From: CAZFAT01 sp964517075
GTDB taxonomy: Bacteria > Acidobacteriota > Vicinamibacteria > Vicinamibacterales > SCN-69-37
NCBI GenBank assembly: GCA_964517075.1
Contig: CAZFAT010000373.1
Location: forward strand, 1-22,973
Direction: 5' to 3'
Length of the DNA: 22,973 nt
Shown: positions 14,328 through 21,061 of the stretch, piece by piece
How the letters are laid out: each line of letters begins with the position of its first letter
Numbering within the stretch: the first letter of the stretch is position 1
Translations under genes and position numbers: made by a program
The notes under the pieces: generated by a model
Told to the model about the DNA's origin: nothing
What the model saw: the letters and a program-made list of their open reading frames with translations, nothing else
Database searches by the model: none

Positions 14328-15553
14328 CAATACAACAGAAACGCCTTGCGGCTCTCCGCGAACGCCGCCGCGTCCCGCGCCCATTCCTCGAGCAGCGCCG
14401 GGAGCGTGCCGGCTTCAATCGCCAGCCGCACCTTGTCCGACCCCGTCAGCCGGTCGATGGTCGACCGCCACGCGAAGTCCCTGGGATGCTGTCGGCGAAT
14501 CTCGTCGATGAGCAGCAGCGCCGTCCGCACTGGCCGGTACGCCTGCCGGTCCGTGATCGCGAAGCGGATTGCCGGAATCGTCTGCCCCGGGAACTTGCCG
14601 GCCGTCTTGTCCACGGCCATGGTGATGGCCTCGAACCGGATGCCCGGAGGCGGCTTCGCGTTCATGGTCGTCGCCACCGCCGCCGCGTTCAGCCAGGGCG
14701 CGCCGATCTGCTCGAAGGGACGGTCCGTCCCGCGCCCCTCCGCGATGTTGGTGCCCTCAAAGTAAACCGAGCCGGGGTAGCTGCTGAGCGCCGCGAGCGA
14801 TCGGAGATTCGGCGACGGGTTCATCCACGGCAGTCCCGTCTGGTCCTGCCATCGATCGCGTCGCCAGTGTTCGGCGCGCACGACGATGAGGTCCGTGCCA
14901 AGGCCGTGCCGCTGATTGAACAGCGTCGCCAGTTCGCCGACCGTCATCCCGTGGCGGGCCGGGATGGGATACATCCCGACGAACGAGGCGAACTTCGGAT
15001 CGAGTCGCGCCCCTTCGACGATCTCCCCGCCGATGGGGTTGGGCCGATCGAGGACGACGAACGGGATGCCTTTCCGCGCGGCGGCCTGCATCGAGAGCGC
15101 CATGGTCGAGACGTACGTCCACGTGCGCCCGCCGACCTCCATCAGGTCGTAGACGATGACGTCCACGTCCTTCAGCATTTCGGGTGTGGGACCGCGGTCG
15201 TCGGTCATGTACAGCGAGTGCACCGGCAGGCCCGTCTTCGCGTCGACCTCGTTCGCGACCTTTGCCCCGGCGGGCGCGTCGCCACGGATGCCATGCTCCG
15301 GTGCGAACAGCGCCACAAGCCTCAGATCCGGGTGCGTGGCGATCAAATCGATATCGGGCGTCCTCGCTCGATCGGTCGCGCTCTGGTTGGTGATCAGGCC
15401 GACGCGCCTGCCGCGCAGCCGCGCGGGGACGTCCGAGAGGAACACCTCGATGCCGGGGCGGACGACCGAGGTGGGTGCGGCTGGCCGGGGAGGGGCGGGT
15501 GCCTGCGGGAATGCCGCGAGCAGGAGCAGGGCCGACAGGAGCGGCTTCATCAT
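14327..15553 (-). CDS. namZ: Exo-beta-N-acetylmuramidase NamZ-like (DUF1343) secreted protein
   Basis: A 408-residue protein of the DUF1343/YbbC family, whose Bacillus subtilis member NamZ removes terminal N-acetylmuramic acid from peptidoglycan fragments. The ATG at 15553 (GGAAGA upstream) gives a signal peptide MMKPLLSALLLLAAFPQA and a proline-rich linker; ATGs at 15550 and 15577 are alternatives. Family landmarks in order are GRRVGLITNQSATD, VALFAPEHGIRGDAPAG, LPVHSLYMTDDRGPTPEML, DVIVYDLMEVGGRTWTYVST, VVLDRPNPIGG, GMYPIPARHGMTVGELA, WMNPSPNLRS, YFEGTNIAEGRGTDRPFEQI and, towards the end, FPGQTIPAIRF. Full length. It probably acts in the periplasm on recycled or scavenged muropeptides. It is divergent from the sugar isomerase gene by 55 bases. 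Confidence 0.92.
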   Translation of the reverse strand: MMKPLLSALLLLAAFPQAPAPPRPAAPTSVVRPGIEVFLSDVPARLRGRRVGLITNQSATDRARTPDIDLIATHPDLRLVALFAPEHGIRGDAPAGAKVANEVDAKTGLPVHSLYMTDDRGPTPEMLKDVDVIVYDLMEVGGRTWTYVSTMALSMQAAARKGIPFVVLDRPNPIGGEIVEGARLDPKFASFVGMYPIPARHGMTVGELATLFNQRHGLGTDLIVVRAEHWRRDRWQDQTGLPWMNPSPNLRSLAALSSYPGSVYFEGTNIAEGRGTDRPFEQIGAPWLNAAAVATTMNAKPPPGIRFEAITMAVDKTAGKFPGQTIPAIRFAITDRQAYRPVRTALLLIDEIRRQHPRDFAWRSTIDRLTGSDKVRLAIEAGTLPALLEEWARDAAAFAESRKAFLLY

Positions 15554-15608
15554 GGCGTCTTCCGGAACTTCGGGCATAATCACCTGTTGCTTACGAGGTC
15601 ACCCCCGC

Positions 15609-16442
15609 ATGTCCACAGTGAAACTATCCGATCGCCTTGCCGTCTGCAGCTGGTCCGTAAAGCCCGCATCACCGGCGGAGCTCGCAGACAAACTGAACGC
15701 CATCGGCGTTCCTCGCGCGCAGCTCGCGTTCGATCCCATCCGCAAGGGCGGGGCCTGGGCCGACGGCGTCGCGAAACTCACCGACCTCGGCATCACGGTG
15801 GCCGGGGCCATGTTCGAGGCGGTGGGTGAAGATTACACGACCCTCGACTCCATCAAGCGGACCGGCGGCATCGTCCCCGACGCGACCTGGCCGCAGACGT
15901 TCGACAACTTCAAGCAGATGGCGCCAATGGTCCAGCGCGCGGGCGTGACCCACGTGATGTTCCACGCCGGCTTCCTGCCGCACGAGCACAGCGATCCAGA
16001 CTACGCCAAGCTGACAGACCGCCTCGTCCAGGTGGGCGCGCTGTGTGCCGATCACGGGCTGACCTGCTGCCTCGAGACCGGTCAGGAGGAAGCGCCCGCG
16101 CTCCTGTCGTTCCTGAAGGAGCTGAACAAGCCCAACGTGCGCGTCAATTTCGATCCGGCGAACCTGATTCTGTACGACAAGGGCGATCCGATTGCCGGCC
16201 TGAAGACGCTCCTGCCTCACGTGGCGCAATGCCACATCAAGGACGCGACGCGGACGAAGGCGCCCGGCACCTGGGGCGCCGAAGTCGTCGTCGGCACCGG
16301 TGAGGTGGACTGGCAGGCGTTCTTCACCACGCTCGGGTCCGGATTCACCGGTACGCTCGCGCTCGAACGCGAGGCGGGCGACGATCGGGTTGGCGATCTT
16401 CGGACGGCGTACACGTTCGTGCGCGGCCTGCTGGAGAAGTGA
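15609..16442 (+). CDS. Sugar phosphate isomerase/epimerase-like TIM barrel (AP-endonuclease 2 family)
   Basis: A 277-residue xylose-isomerase-like TIM barrel. The ATG at 15609 is preceded by GAGGT; the open frame further upstream is shadow. The strand-end metal ligands expected for this fold are visible in order: the glutamate in CCLETGQE, the aspartate in VRVNFDPANLILYDKGD, the histidine in VAQCHIKDATR and the glutamate in TLALEREAG. There is no signal peptide, so it is probably cytosolic. Such proteins isomerise or epimerise keto-sugars or carry out eliminations on oxidised glycosides. Its stop overlaps the GTG of the following Gfo/Idh/MocA oxidoreductase, a common pairing in sugar and inositol catabolism. 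Exact substrate unknown. Confidence 0.9.
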   Translation: MSTVKLSDRLAVCSWSVKPASPAELADKLNAIGVPRAQLAFDPIRKGGAWADGVAKLTDLGITVAGAMFEAVGEDYTTLDSIKRTGGIVPDATWPQTFDNFKQMAPMVQRAGVTHVMFHAGFLPHEHSDPDYAKLTDRLVQVGALCADHGLTCCLETGQEEAPALLSFLKELNKPNVRVNFDPANLILYDKGDPIAGLKTLLPHVAQCHIKDATRTKAPGTWGAEVVVGTGEVDWQAFFTTLGSGFTGTLALEREAGDDRVGDLRTAYTFVRGLLEK

Positions 16443-17449
16443 CCGTGCTGCGCATCGGACTCATCGGGCTCGGGTTCATGGGGCGGATGCACATCGCCGC
16501 CTACGAGAAGATCAAGGACACGCGCATCGTCGCCGTCGCGGATCAGGATGCCAAACGCGCCGCAGGGGACTTCTCGGGCGGCTGGGGGAACGTGGCCGGC
16601 GCGGCCGAGCACCTCGACATGACCGGCATCACCGGGTCGACCGATTTCCAGGCGCTCATCCGGAATCCGGACGTGGATGTCGTCGACATCTGCGTGCCGA
16701 CGCCGGCGCACGAGGCCCTGGCGACGGCGGCCCTCGCGGCCGGCAAGCATGTGCTCTGCGAGAAGCCGCTCGCGCTCGACTCGGCGTCGGCGCAGCGGAT
16801 TGCCGACGCGGCCGCGAAGGCCAAGGGCCTGTTCATGCCGGCCATGTGCCTCCGCTTCTGGCCGCAGTGGGAGTGGCTGAAGCAGGCGGTCGTCGATCAG
16901 CGCTACGGCGCGGTGCGCGCCGTGACGTTCCGCCGGGTCGCGTCCATGCCGCCCGGCTGGTTCGGGAACGGCGCGATGTCAGGCGGCGCGATCCTGGACC
17001 TGCACGTGCACGACACGGACTTCGTGTGTCACCTCTTCGGCCAGCCCAACGCCGTCTTCAGCCGGGGCTACACGAAGACCAGCGGTCGCACCGATCACGT
17101 CGTCACCGAGTATCTCTACGATCGCGGTCCCTCGGTCGTGAGCGCCGAAGGCTCGTGGTGCATGGCGGACGGGTTTGCATTCACGATGCGCTTCACGGCC
17201 AACTTCGATCAAGCGACCGTTGACTACGAGGTGGGCCGGGAGCACTCGCTCGTCGTGAGTGCGAACGGCAAGGCCGAATCCGTCGATCTGCCGGGCGACG
17301 GCTATGAAGCGGAGATCCGGCACTTCCTCGACTGCGTCCGCGCGGGACGGAAGCCGGAACGCGTCACCGCGGAGGACGCCGTGATGGGGCTGCGCGTGAT
17401 CGAAGCCGAGCAGCGCAGCGTCGAGTCCGGGAAGATCGAGCGCGTGTAG
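16439..17449 (+). CDS. Gfo/Idh/MocA family NAD(P)-dependent oxidoreductase
   Basis: A 336-residue oxidoreductase. The N-terminal Rossmann fold starts LRIGLIGLGFMGRMHIAAY, with VAVADQD at the end of strand 2. VDICVPTPAHEALA, then AGKHVLCEKPLALD, contains the family's EKP catalytic lysine, and GGAILDLHVHDTDFVCHLFG carries the D/H catalytic pair. The C-terminal sheet domain ends YEAEIRHFLDCVRAGRKPE. No signal peptide or Tat motif is seen. GTG 16439 gives a GTGA overlap with the isomerase stop; GTG 16445 has better spacing from the GGAG at 16433-16436 and begins two residues later, so the true start is open. It probably oxidises a sugar or glycoside hydroxyl together with the upstream TIM barrel. 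Confidence 0.93.
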   Translation: MTVLRIGLIGLGFMGRMHIAAYEKIKDTRIVAVADQDAKRAAGDFSGGWGNVAGAAEHLDMTGITGSTDFQALIRNPDVDVVDICVPTPAHEALATAALAAGKHVLCEKPLALDSASAQRIADAAAKAKGLFMPAMCLRFWPQWEWLKQAVVDQRYGAVRAVTFRRVASMPPGWFGNGAMSGGAILDLHVHDTDFVCHLFGQPNAVFSRGYTKTSGRTDHVVTEYLYDRGPSVVSAEGSWCMADGFAFTMRFTANFDQATVDYEVGREHSLVVSANGKAESVDLPGDGYEAEIRHFLDCVRAGRKPERVTAEDAVMGLRVIEAEQRSVESGKIERV

Positions 17450-17454
17450 GCGTC

Positions 17455-18060
17455 TCAGAACCCCACACCCACGCCCACTCGGAACTGATTCACACCGAGA
17501 TCGCCGCCCGTCAGGACGGACTGCACGGGGTTGCTGCTGACGACCTTCGTGTAGCGGTAGCCGAGGTCGATGAACACCGGGCCACCCTGCAGGACGATGC
17601 CACCGCCGAGGTTCAGGATCGGTTCGGTGCGGTCGAGGAAGCGGAGCGCGGTGTCCACGATGGCCTCGACTTCCGCGCTCCCCCCGTCGAAGTCCGTGCT
17701 CATGCGAGCGAAGCCGGCCGCCGCCTCGACGTAGGGCCGCGCGGTGCGGCCGGGACTGGCAATGATCCGCACGCCCGCCTGGCCATAAAGCGCCGAGAGA
17801 CGGACGTTCACGGGCGTGAAGTCGAGGAGCGTGGCGAGGGTCGGCGACATCATGTCAGTCAGCCGGCCGCCTTCGACGCTGATCTGCACGTTGTCACTGA
17901 GGGGCACGCCCACGGCGCCGCCGAAGGTGGGGGCCGATCCGAAGTCGCGCACGACGGCGCCGCCAAAGACCTGGATCTGGCCCTGTTCCTGCGCCGCGGC
18001 GGGCACCGGGACGAACAGCGCGGCCAGGGCCGCCACCGCCGGAAGTGCGATTCGATACAT
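17455..18060 (-). CDS. Outer-membrane beta-barrel protein
   Basis: A 201-residue protein with a signal peptide (MYRIALPAVAALAALFVPVP, cleavage near AAAQ). It has alternating amphipathic strands (QIQVFGGAVVRDFG, VQISVEGGRLTDMM, VRLSALYGQAGVRII, ARPYVEAAAGFARM, NLGGGIVLQGGPVFIDLGYRY) and ends in FRVGVGVGF, with the C-terminal phenylalanine expected for BamA-dependent insertion. Eight strands would fit an OmpA-like or OmpW-sized barrel, but no specific family is recognised. A strong AAGGAGG precedes the ATG by 7 bases. It converges on the oxidoreductase gene with only 5 bases between stops. The 186 bases upstream, towards the ABC permease gene, hold no ORF I trust. Confidence 0.78.
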   Translation of the reverse strand: MYRIALPAVAALAALFVPVPAAAQEQGQIQVFGGAVVRDFGSAPTFGGAVGVPLSDNVQISVEGGRLTDMMSPTLATLLDFTPVNVRLSALYGQAGVRIIASPGRTARPYVEAAAGFARMSTDFDGGSAEVEAIVDTALRFLDRTEPILNLGGGIVLQGGPVFIDLGYRYTKVVSSNPVQSVLTGGDLGVNQFRVGVGVGF

Positions 18061-18242
18061 GCGCTGCCTCCTTCGAGCCCGTGGGGCCCGGCAGCTCTAC
18101 TTGCAAGCATCGGGCCGGAGTGGGGCGTCCACTGCCGCGCCGTGCCGCGCGCCGTTGCGAGGGCGCACAGCCGCCGCTGTCACCGTGAGGCCACGCCAGA
18201 CAGACCGGGCGCCGATTCGGGTGATCCCGATAGGCAAGGCCG

Positions 18243-18258
18243 GCGCTCAGTTGAGCGC
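18243..18258. terminator. Palindrome over the ABC permease stop codon
   Basis: GCGCTCA-GT-TGAGCGC is a perfect 7-base inverted repeat that includes the permease stop at 18247-18249. A weaker CGGG-TGAT-CCCG hairpin lies just beyond it on the minus strand. No T-tract follows, so the terminator role is tentative. Confidence 0.3.
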
Positions 18259-19677
18259 GAGTCGGACGAGCTGTTGCAGCACGACGCCCGCGAGTAGCGG
18301 GTACAGGACCAGCGCAAGGATCTGCGGGCTGATGCGACGCCGGTCGCGCACCGCCGATCGGTGATTGACGCTGGCGAACCAGAGCATCAGGAGCAGGTAG
18401 CCGGCGCCGGCCAGCAGGATCAGGACGAGGAACGGTGGATAGTAGCCCGTGCGCATCACCGCGTTGAGGGTGCGCCTTCCGATGAAGACCTGAGTGAACT
18501 GGTCGGCGTTGCTCCACAGCAGGAGGTTGACGGGCATCGCCACGAGCAGGGCCTGCAGGCCATTGCTGGAGAGGGAGGAGACGTACAGGCTCGCGGCCAC
18601 CACGCCGAGCAATAGACAGACCCACTCAGGCCTGAACGCCCAGGCCGAATCGCGGCCGGACAGAGCGGCCGGATCCACCAGGGCAATGACCTGCGGCAGA
18701 CCGAAGGCCAGAACGAGCGTCAGGCCCATCGCGACGCCTGCCTTGAGGAACCACTGCTGCGCGCTCGCCACGGGCTGCAGCAGTTGCCCACCCAGCGTGC
18801 CGAGCCGGCGCTCTTCGGCGCTGGCCATCGCGCCCGCGAGCAGCGCCACGAATACGCCGTGCATCAGCGTCACGGCAAACGTCACCGCCTGATGCGGCGC
18901 GGGATCGTTGAACCGCCAGTCGATCAGCCAGATAACCGCCGCCAGCGCCGTGATGGCGAAGAGTGACTGCTGGAGCGCCAGCTCCTTGCTGACGAGGGCC
19001 ACTATCGGATGCGGCCGGTGCGACGCCGTGCGCGTCCGGACGCGGCTCGGCCAGCGCGCGAAAACCCCCACGTGTTCGCCGGAGTCCTCGATCGCTTGCA
19101 GGCGCGTGAACCGCCGCCAGCCCGCCACGGCGGCTGCCAGCAGGACGATCGGCGTCGCCCACCGGAGCGTCGCCTCCCGGAACGCCCCCTCATCCGGTAC
19201 GAGGTCGGACCGCCAGCGCGCGAGCTGGTCCGCCAGTACGGCATGGCCCGCGACCCAGATCAGGGCCAGGGCGATGGTGAAGATCAACCCGGCGCGGGCA
19301 TTGCCGGCCCGCAGCGTGAGCCAGGGCGCGAGCGTCAGCCCCACGGCGGCCCCCGCCCCCAAGAGCCATACGTCTGGCGCCCCCGGCCCCAACGCGGCGA
19401 GGATGAGCGTGCTCACCATCAGGACCAGGACCGTGACCTTTTCGACGGCCTGCTGCCTGCGGCTGAGTGGCTGGACCAGTAGGAGCGACATCGTGCGGTG
19501 GCTGAACTCGTGTCCGACCGACCACGTACCCAGCGCGATCGACACGAGAACGGCTAGCACACCGCCGAACTCGAACGGCCCCACCCGCACCAGCAGAATC
19601 GCCGCGAGCCCCGCGCCCCACACGACGACCAGCGCGCGCGCCTCCTTCCGCAGGCGAACAGCGGCCACGCCGCTCAC
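18247..19677 (-). CDS. ABC transporter permease (ABC-2-like)
   Basis: A 476-residue polytopic membrane protein with about 10-12 hydrophobic helices. The first is VVVWGAGLAAILLV. It is followed by the SVGHEFSHRTMSLLLVQPLSRRQ segment typical of ABC-2/gliding-type permeases (a cytosolic loop that contacts the ATPase). Later helices include FAITALAAVIWLIDW, ALLAGAMASAEERRLGTLGG and LVLILLAGAGYLLLMLWFAS. It starts with GTG at 19677 overlapping the ATPase stop (GTGA), so translation is coupled. It is the last gene of the GntR-ATPase-permease operon. It may form a homodimeric exporter or envelope-stress transporter; no substrate can be named. Confidence 0.85.
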   Translation of the reverse strand: MSGVAAVRLRKEARALVVVWGAGLAAILLVRVGPFEFGGVLAVLVSIALGTWSVGHEFSHRTMSLLLVQPLSRRQQAVEKVTVLVLMVSTLILAALGPGAPDVWLLGAGAAVGLTLAPWLTLRAGNARAGLIFTIALALIWVAGHAVLADQLARWRSDLVPDEGAFREATLRWATPIVLLAAAVAGWRRFTRLQAIEDSGEHVGVFARWPSRVRTRTASHRPHPIVALVSKELALQQSLFAITALAAVIWLIDWRFNDPAPHQAVTFAVTLMHGVFVALLAGAMASAEERRLGTLGGQLLQPVASAQQWFLKAGVAMGLTLVLAFGLPQVIALVDPAALSGRDSAWAFRPEWVCLLLGVVAASLYVSSLSSNGLQALLVAMPVNLLLWSNADQFTQVFIGRRTLNAVMRTGYYPPFLVLILLAGAGYLLLMLWFASVNHRSAVRDRRRISPQILALVLYPLLAGVVLQQLVRLALN

Positions 19678-20597
19678 GCCGCGGCTCCTCTGGCGCCAAG
19701 GGCCGCGACGAAGATCTCCTCGAGGCTGAGCGCCTCCACGCTGAGCGTTTCCGGCGAGTGCGCACGCAGGCGATCCACCACACCGGCTGCATTACCAGGG
19801 ATCACAATCTCCAGGCTGCGGCCCTGCCGCCGGATGGCGCCACTGCCGGCCAGATCGGGGACGGCGTCCTCGCGCGCGAACGTCGCATGGACTCTCTGGA
19901 AGCGCTCGCGGGCGGCATCCGCCTCGAGCGTGAGTACATCGCGACCGCCATCGATGATCGTGAACTCGTCGATGAGCCCCTCGAACTCGCCAATCAGATG
20001 CGTGGAGACGAAGACCGTGCGGCGGTCGGGCGCGCCATCCTGATAGGCGCCGATCACCGTCTGGATGAACTCGCGGCGGACGATGGGATCCAGGCCGGAC
20101 GTGGGCTCGTCGAGGACGAGCAGATCCGGTTCGGGGGCGATGCCCGCGACGAGCGCCAGTTGCGTGCGCTGTCCTTTCGAGAGCTGCGATGTGCGGCGCT
20201 CGAGCGGCAGGCGGAACTGGCTGACGAGCGCCCCTTCGAGGTCTCGGTTCCAGTGCGTGCGGAACGACGCCAGGTAGTCGAGGGTGGAGCGCACCGTCAT
20301 CCACGGGTAGAACGCCACGTGGTCGGGCACGTAGGTGAGCCGCGACTTCACGCCGACTTCGTCCCGGGCCGGATCGAGGCCGAACACGCGGACCGTGCCC
20401 GACGTGGGACGCAGCAGCCGCAGCAGGCATTTGATGGTGGTCGTCTTGCCCGCGCCGTTCCGGCCGAAGAAGCCGTAGCAGCGGCCGGGTTCCACACGCA
20501 GGCTGAGGCCGTCGACGGCCTCGGTGCGGCCGTAGCGATACGCCAGGCCGCGAATGTCAATCGCGAGCGGCCTGTCATTCCCGGTCGAAGCGATCAT
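19674..20597 (-). CDS. ABC transporter ATP-binding protein
   Basis: A 307-residue ATPase. Walker A is GRNGAGKT (residues 45-52), the signature is LSKGQ (139-143), Walker B is LLVLDE (159-164) and the switch histidine is in VSTH (H200). The Q-loop position reads YVPDH, aspartate instead of glutamine, as happens in some ABC-2 type ATPases. About 90 residues follow the nucleotide-binding domain, ending SVEALSLEEIFVAALGARG, the usual C-terminal extension of the CcmA/YtrB-like group. It is coupled to the GntR gene upstream (ATGA) and the permease downstream (GTGA). It should energise export or remodelling by the partner permease, probably under GntR control. Confidence 0.94.
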   Translation of the reverse strand: MIASTGNDRPLAIDIRGLAYRYGRTEAVDGLSLRVEPGRCYGFFGRNGAGKTTTIKCLLRLLRPTSGTVRVFGLDPARDEVGVKSRLTYVPDHVAFYPWMTVRSTLDYLASFRTHWNRDLEGALVSQFRLPLERRTSQLSKGQRTQLALVAGIAPEPDLLVLDEPTSGLDPIVRREFIQTVIGAYQDGAPDRRTVFVSTHLIGEFEGLIDEFTIIDGGRDVLTLEADAARERFQRVHATFAREDAVPDLAGSGAIRRQGRSLEIVIPGNAAGVVDRLRAHSPETLSVEALSLEEIFVAALGARGAAA

Positions 20598-21007
20598 GGC
20601 CGTCCTCCACTGGCGGTGCGCGCCCGCCCGTCCGCAAGCAGGTCGAAACGTTCGGCGGTCAGCCGGAGGAACTCGCTCCGGCCGATCTGCATGTGATGGG
20701 CGTACACGGCCGCCTGGTCGATCTCCTCGGTCAGGAGGCGGAGGCGCTCGGTCTTGTAGAGCGGGGAGTCGGCCTGGCGCACGAAGCAGCCCTTGCCAGC
20801 CAGCGTCTCGATGACCCCCTGACGCTCGAGCTCGGCGTAGGCCTTGGCAATGGTGTTGCGATTGACGCGCAGTTCCTCGGCGAGCGGACGGATGGACGGC
20901 AGCGCGTCGCCCGCCCGCAGCGCGCCGGCGGCCGCGGCGGCCTTGACCTGGTCCACGACCTGGAGGTAGACGGGCTTGCCGGAGTTGAAATTGAGCTGCA
21001 GGCGCAT
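20594..21007 (-). CDS. GntR-family transcriptional regulator (YtrA-like)
   Basis: A 137-residue regulator. The winged helix-turn-helix spans residues 1-75 (GKPVYLQVVDQVKAAAAAGA, LPSIRPLAEELRVNRNTIAK, AYAELERQGVIETLAGKGCF). Only about 60 residues follow, as in the short YtrA subfamily that regulates ABC transporters from within their operons. The start MRLQLNFNSG matches the subfamily N-terminus. There is almost no ribosome-binding site and the leader from the predicted promoter would be only about 11 bases. A palindromic operator sits immediately upstream. It is the first gene of a three-gene operon with 4-base overlaps. It is likely a repressor that autoregulates and is relieved by an envelope-active compound or metabolite. 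Confidence 0.92.
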   Translation of the reverse strand: MRLQLNFNSGKPVYLQVVDQVKAAAAAGALRAGDALPSIRPLAEELRVNRNTIAKAYAELERQGVIETLAGKGCFVRQADSPLYKTERLRLLTEEIDQAAVYAHHMQIGRSEFLRLTAERFDLLADGRARTASGGRP

Positions 21008-21012
21008 GTCGT

Positions 21013-21037
21013 TACTGTCGTATGACAGTAGGACAGT
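21013..21037. promoter_or_regulatory. GntR operator: palindrome plus an extra half-site
   Basis: TACTGTC-GTAT-GACAGTA (21013-21030) is a perfect 7-base inverted repeat 5 bases before the GntR start. A further GACAGT half-site follows at 21032-21037, in direct repeat 8 bases after the first. Position and symmetry fit a GntR/YtrA dimer site that blocks the promoter. Confidence 0.7.
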
Positions 21038-21054
21038 TGCGCCGAGGGTGTCAA
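21025..21054 (-). promoter_or_regulatory. Predicted promoter of the GntR-ABC operon
   Basis: On the minus strand a perfect TTGACA (21049-21054) is followed after 18 bases by TACTGT (21025-21030), a weak -10 lying inside the operator palindrome. It starts right after the stop of the preceding gene. Confidence 0.5.
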
Positions 21055-21061
21055 GTGAGGG

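Noticed and set aside
12351..14384. 677-codon minus-strand open frame across the DUF1080 and PIG-L region
   Set aside because: It overlaps three well-supported genes in other frames and has shadow composition with no recognisable domain.
18061..18242. Small ORF or RNA in the gap upstream of the beta-barrel gene
   Set aside because: Only the barrel's AAGGAGG site and GC-rich sequence are visible; no convincing reading frame or structured RNA.
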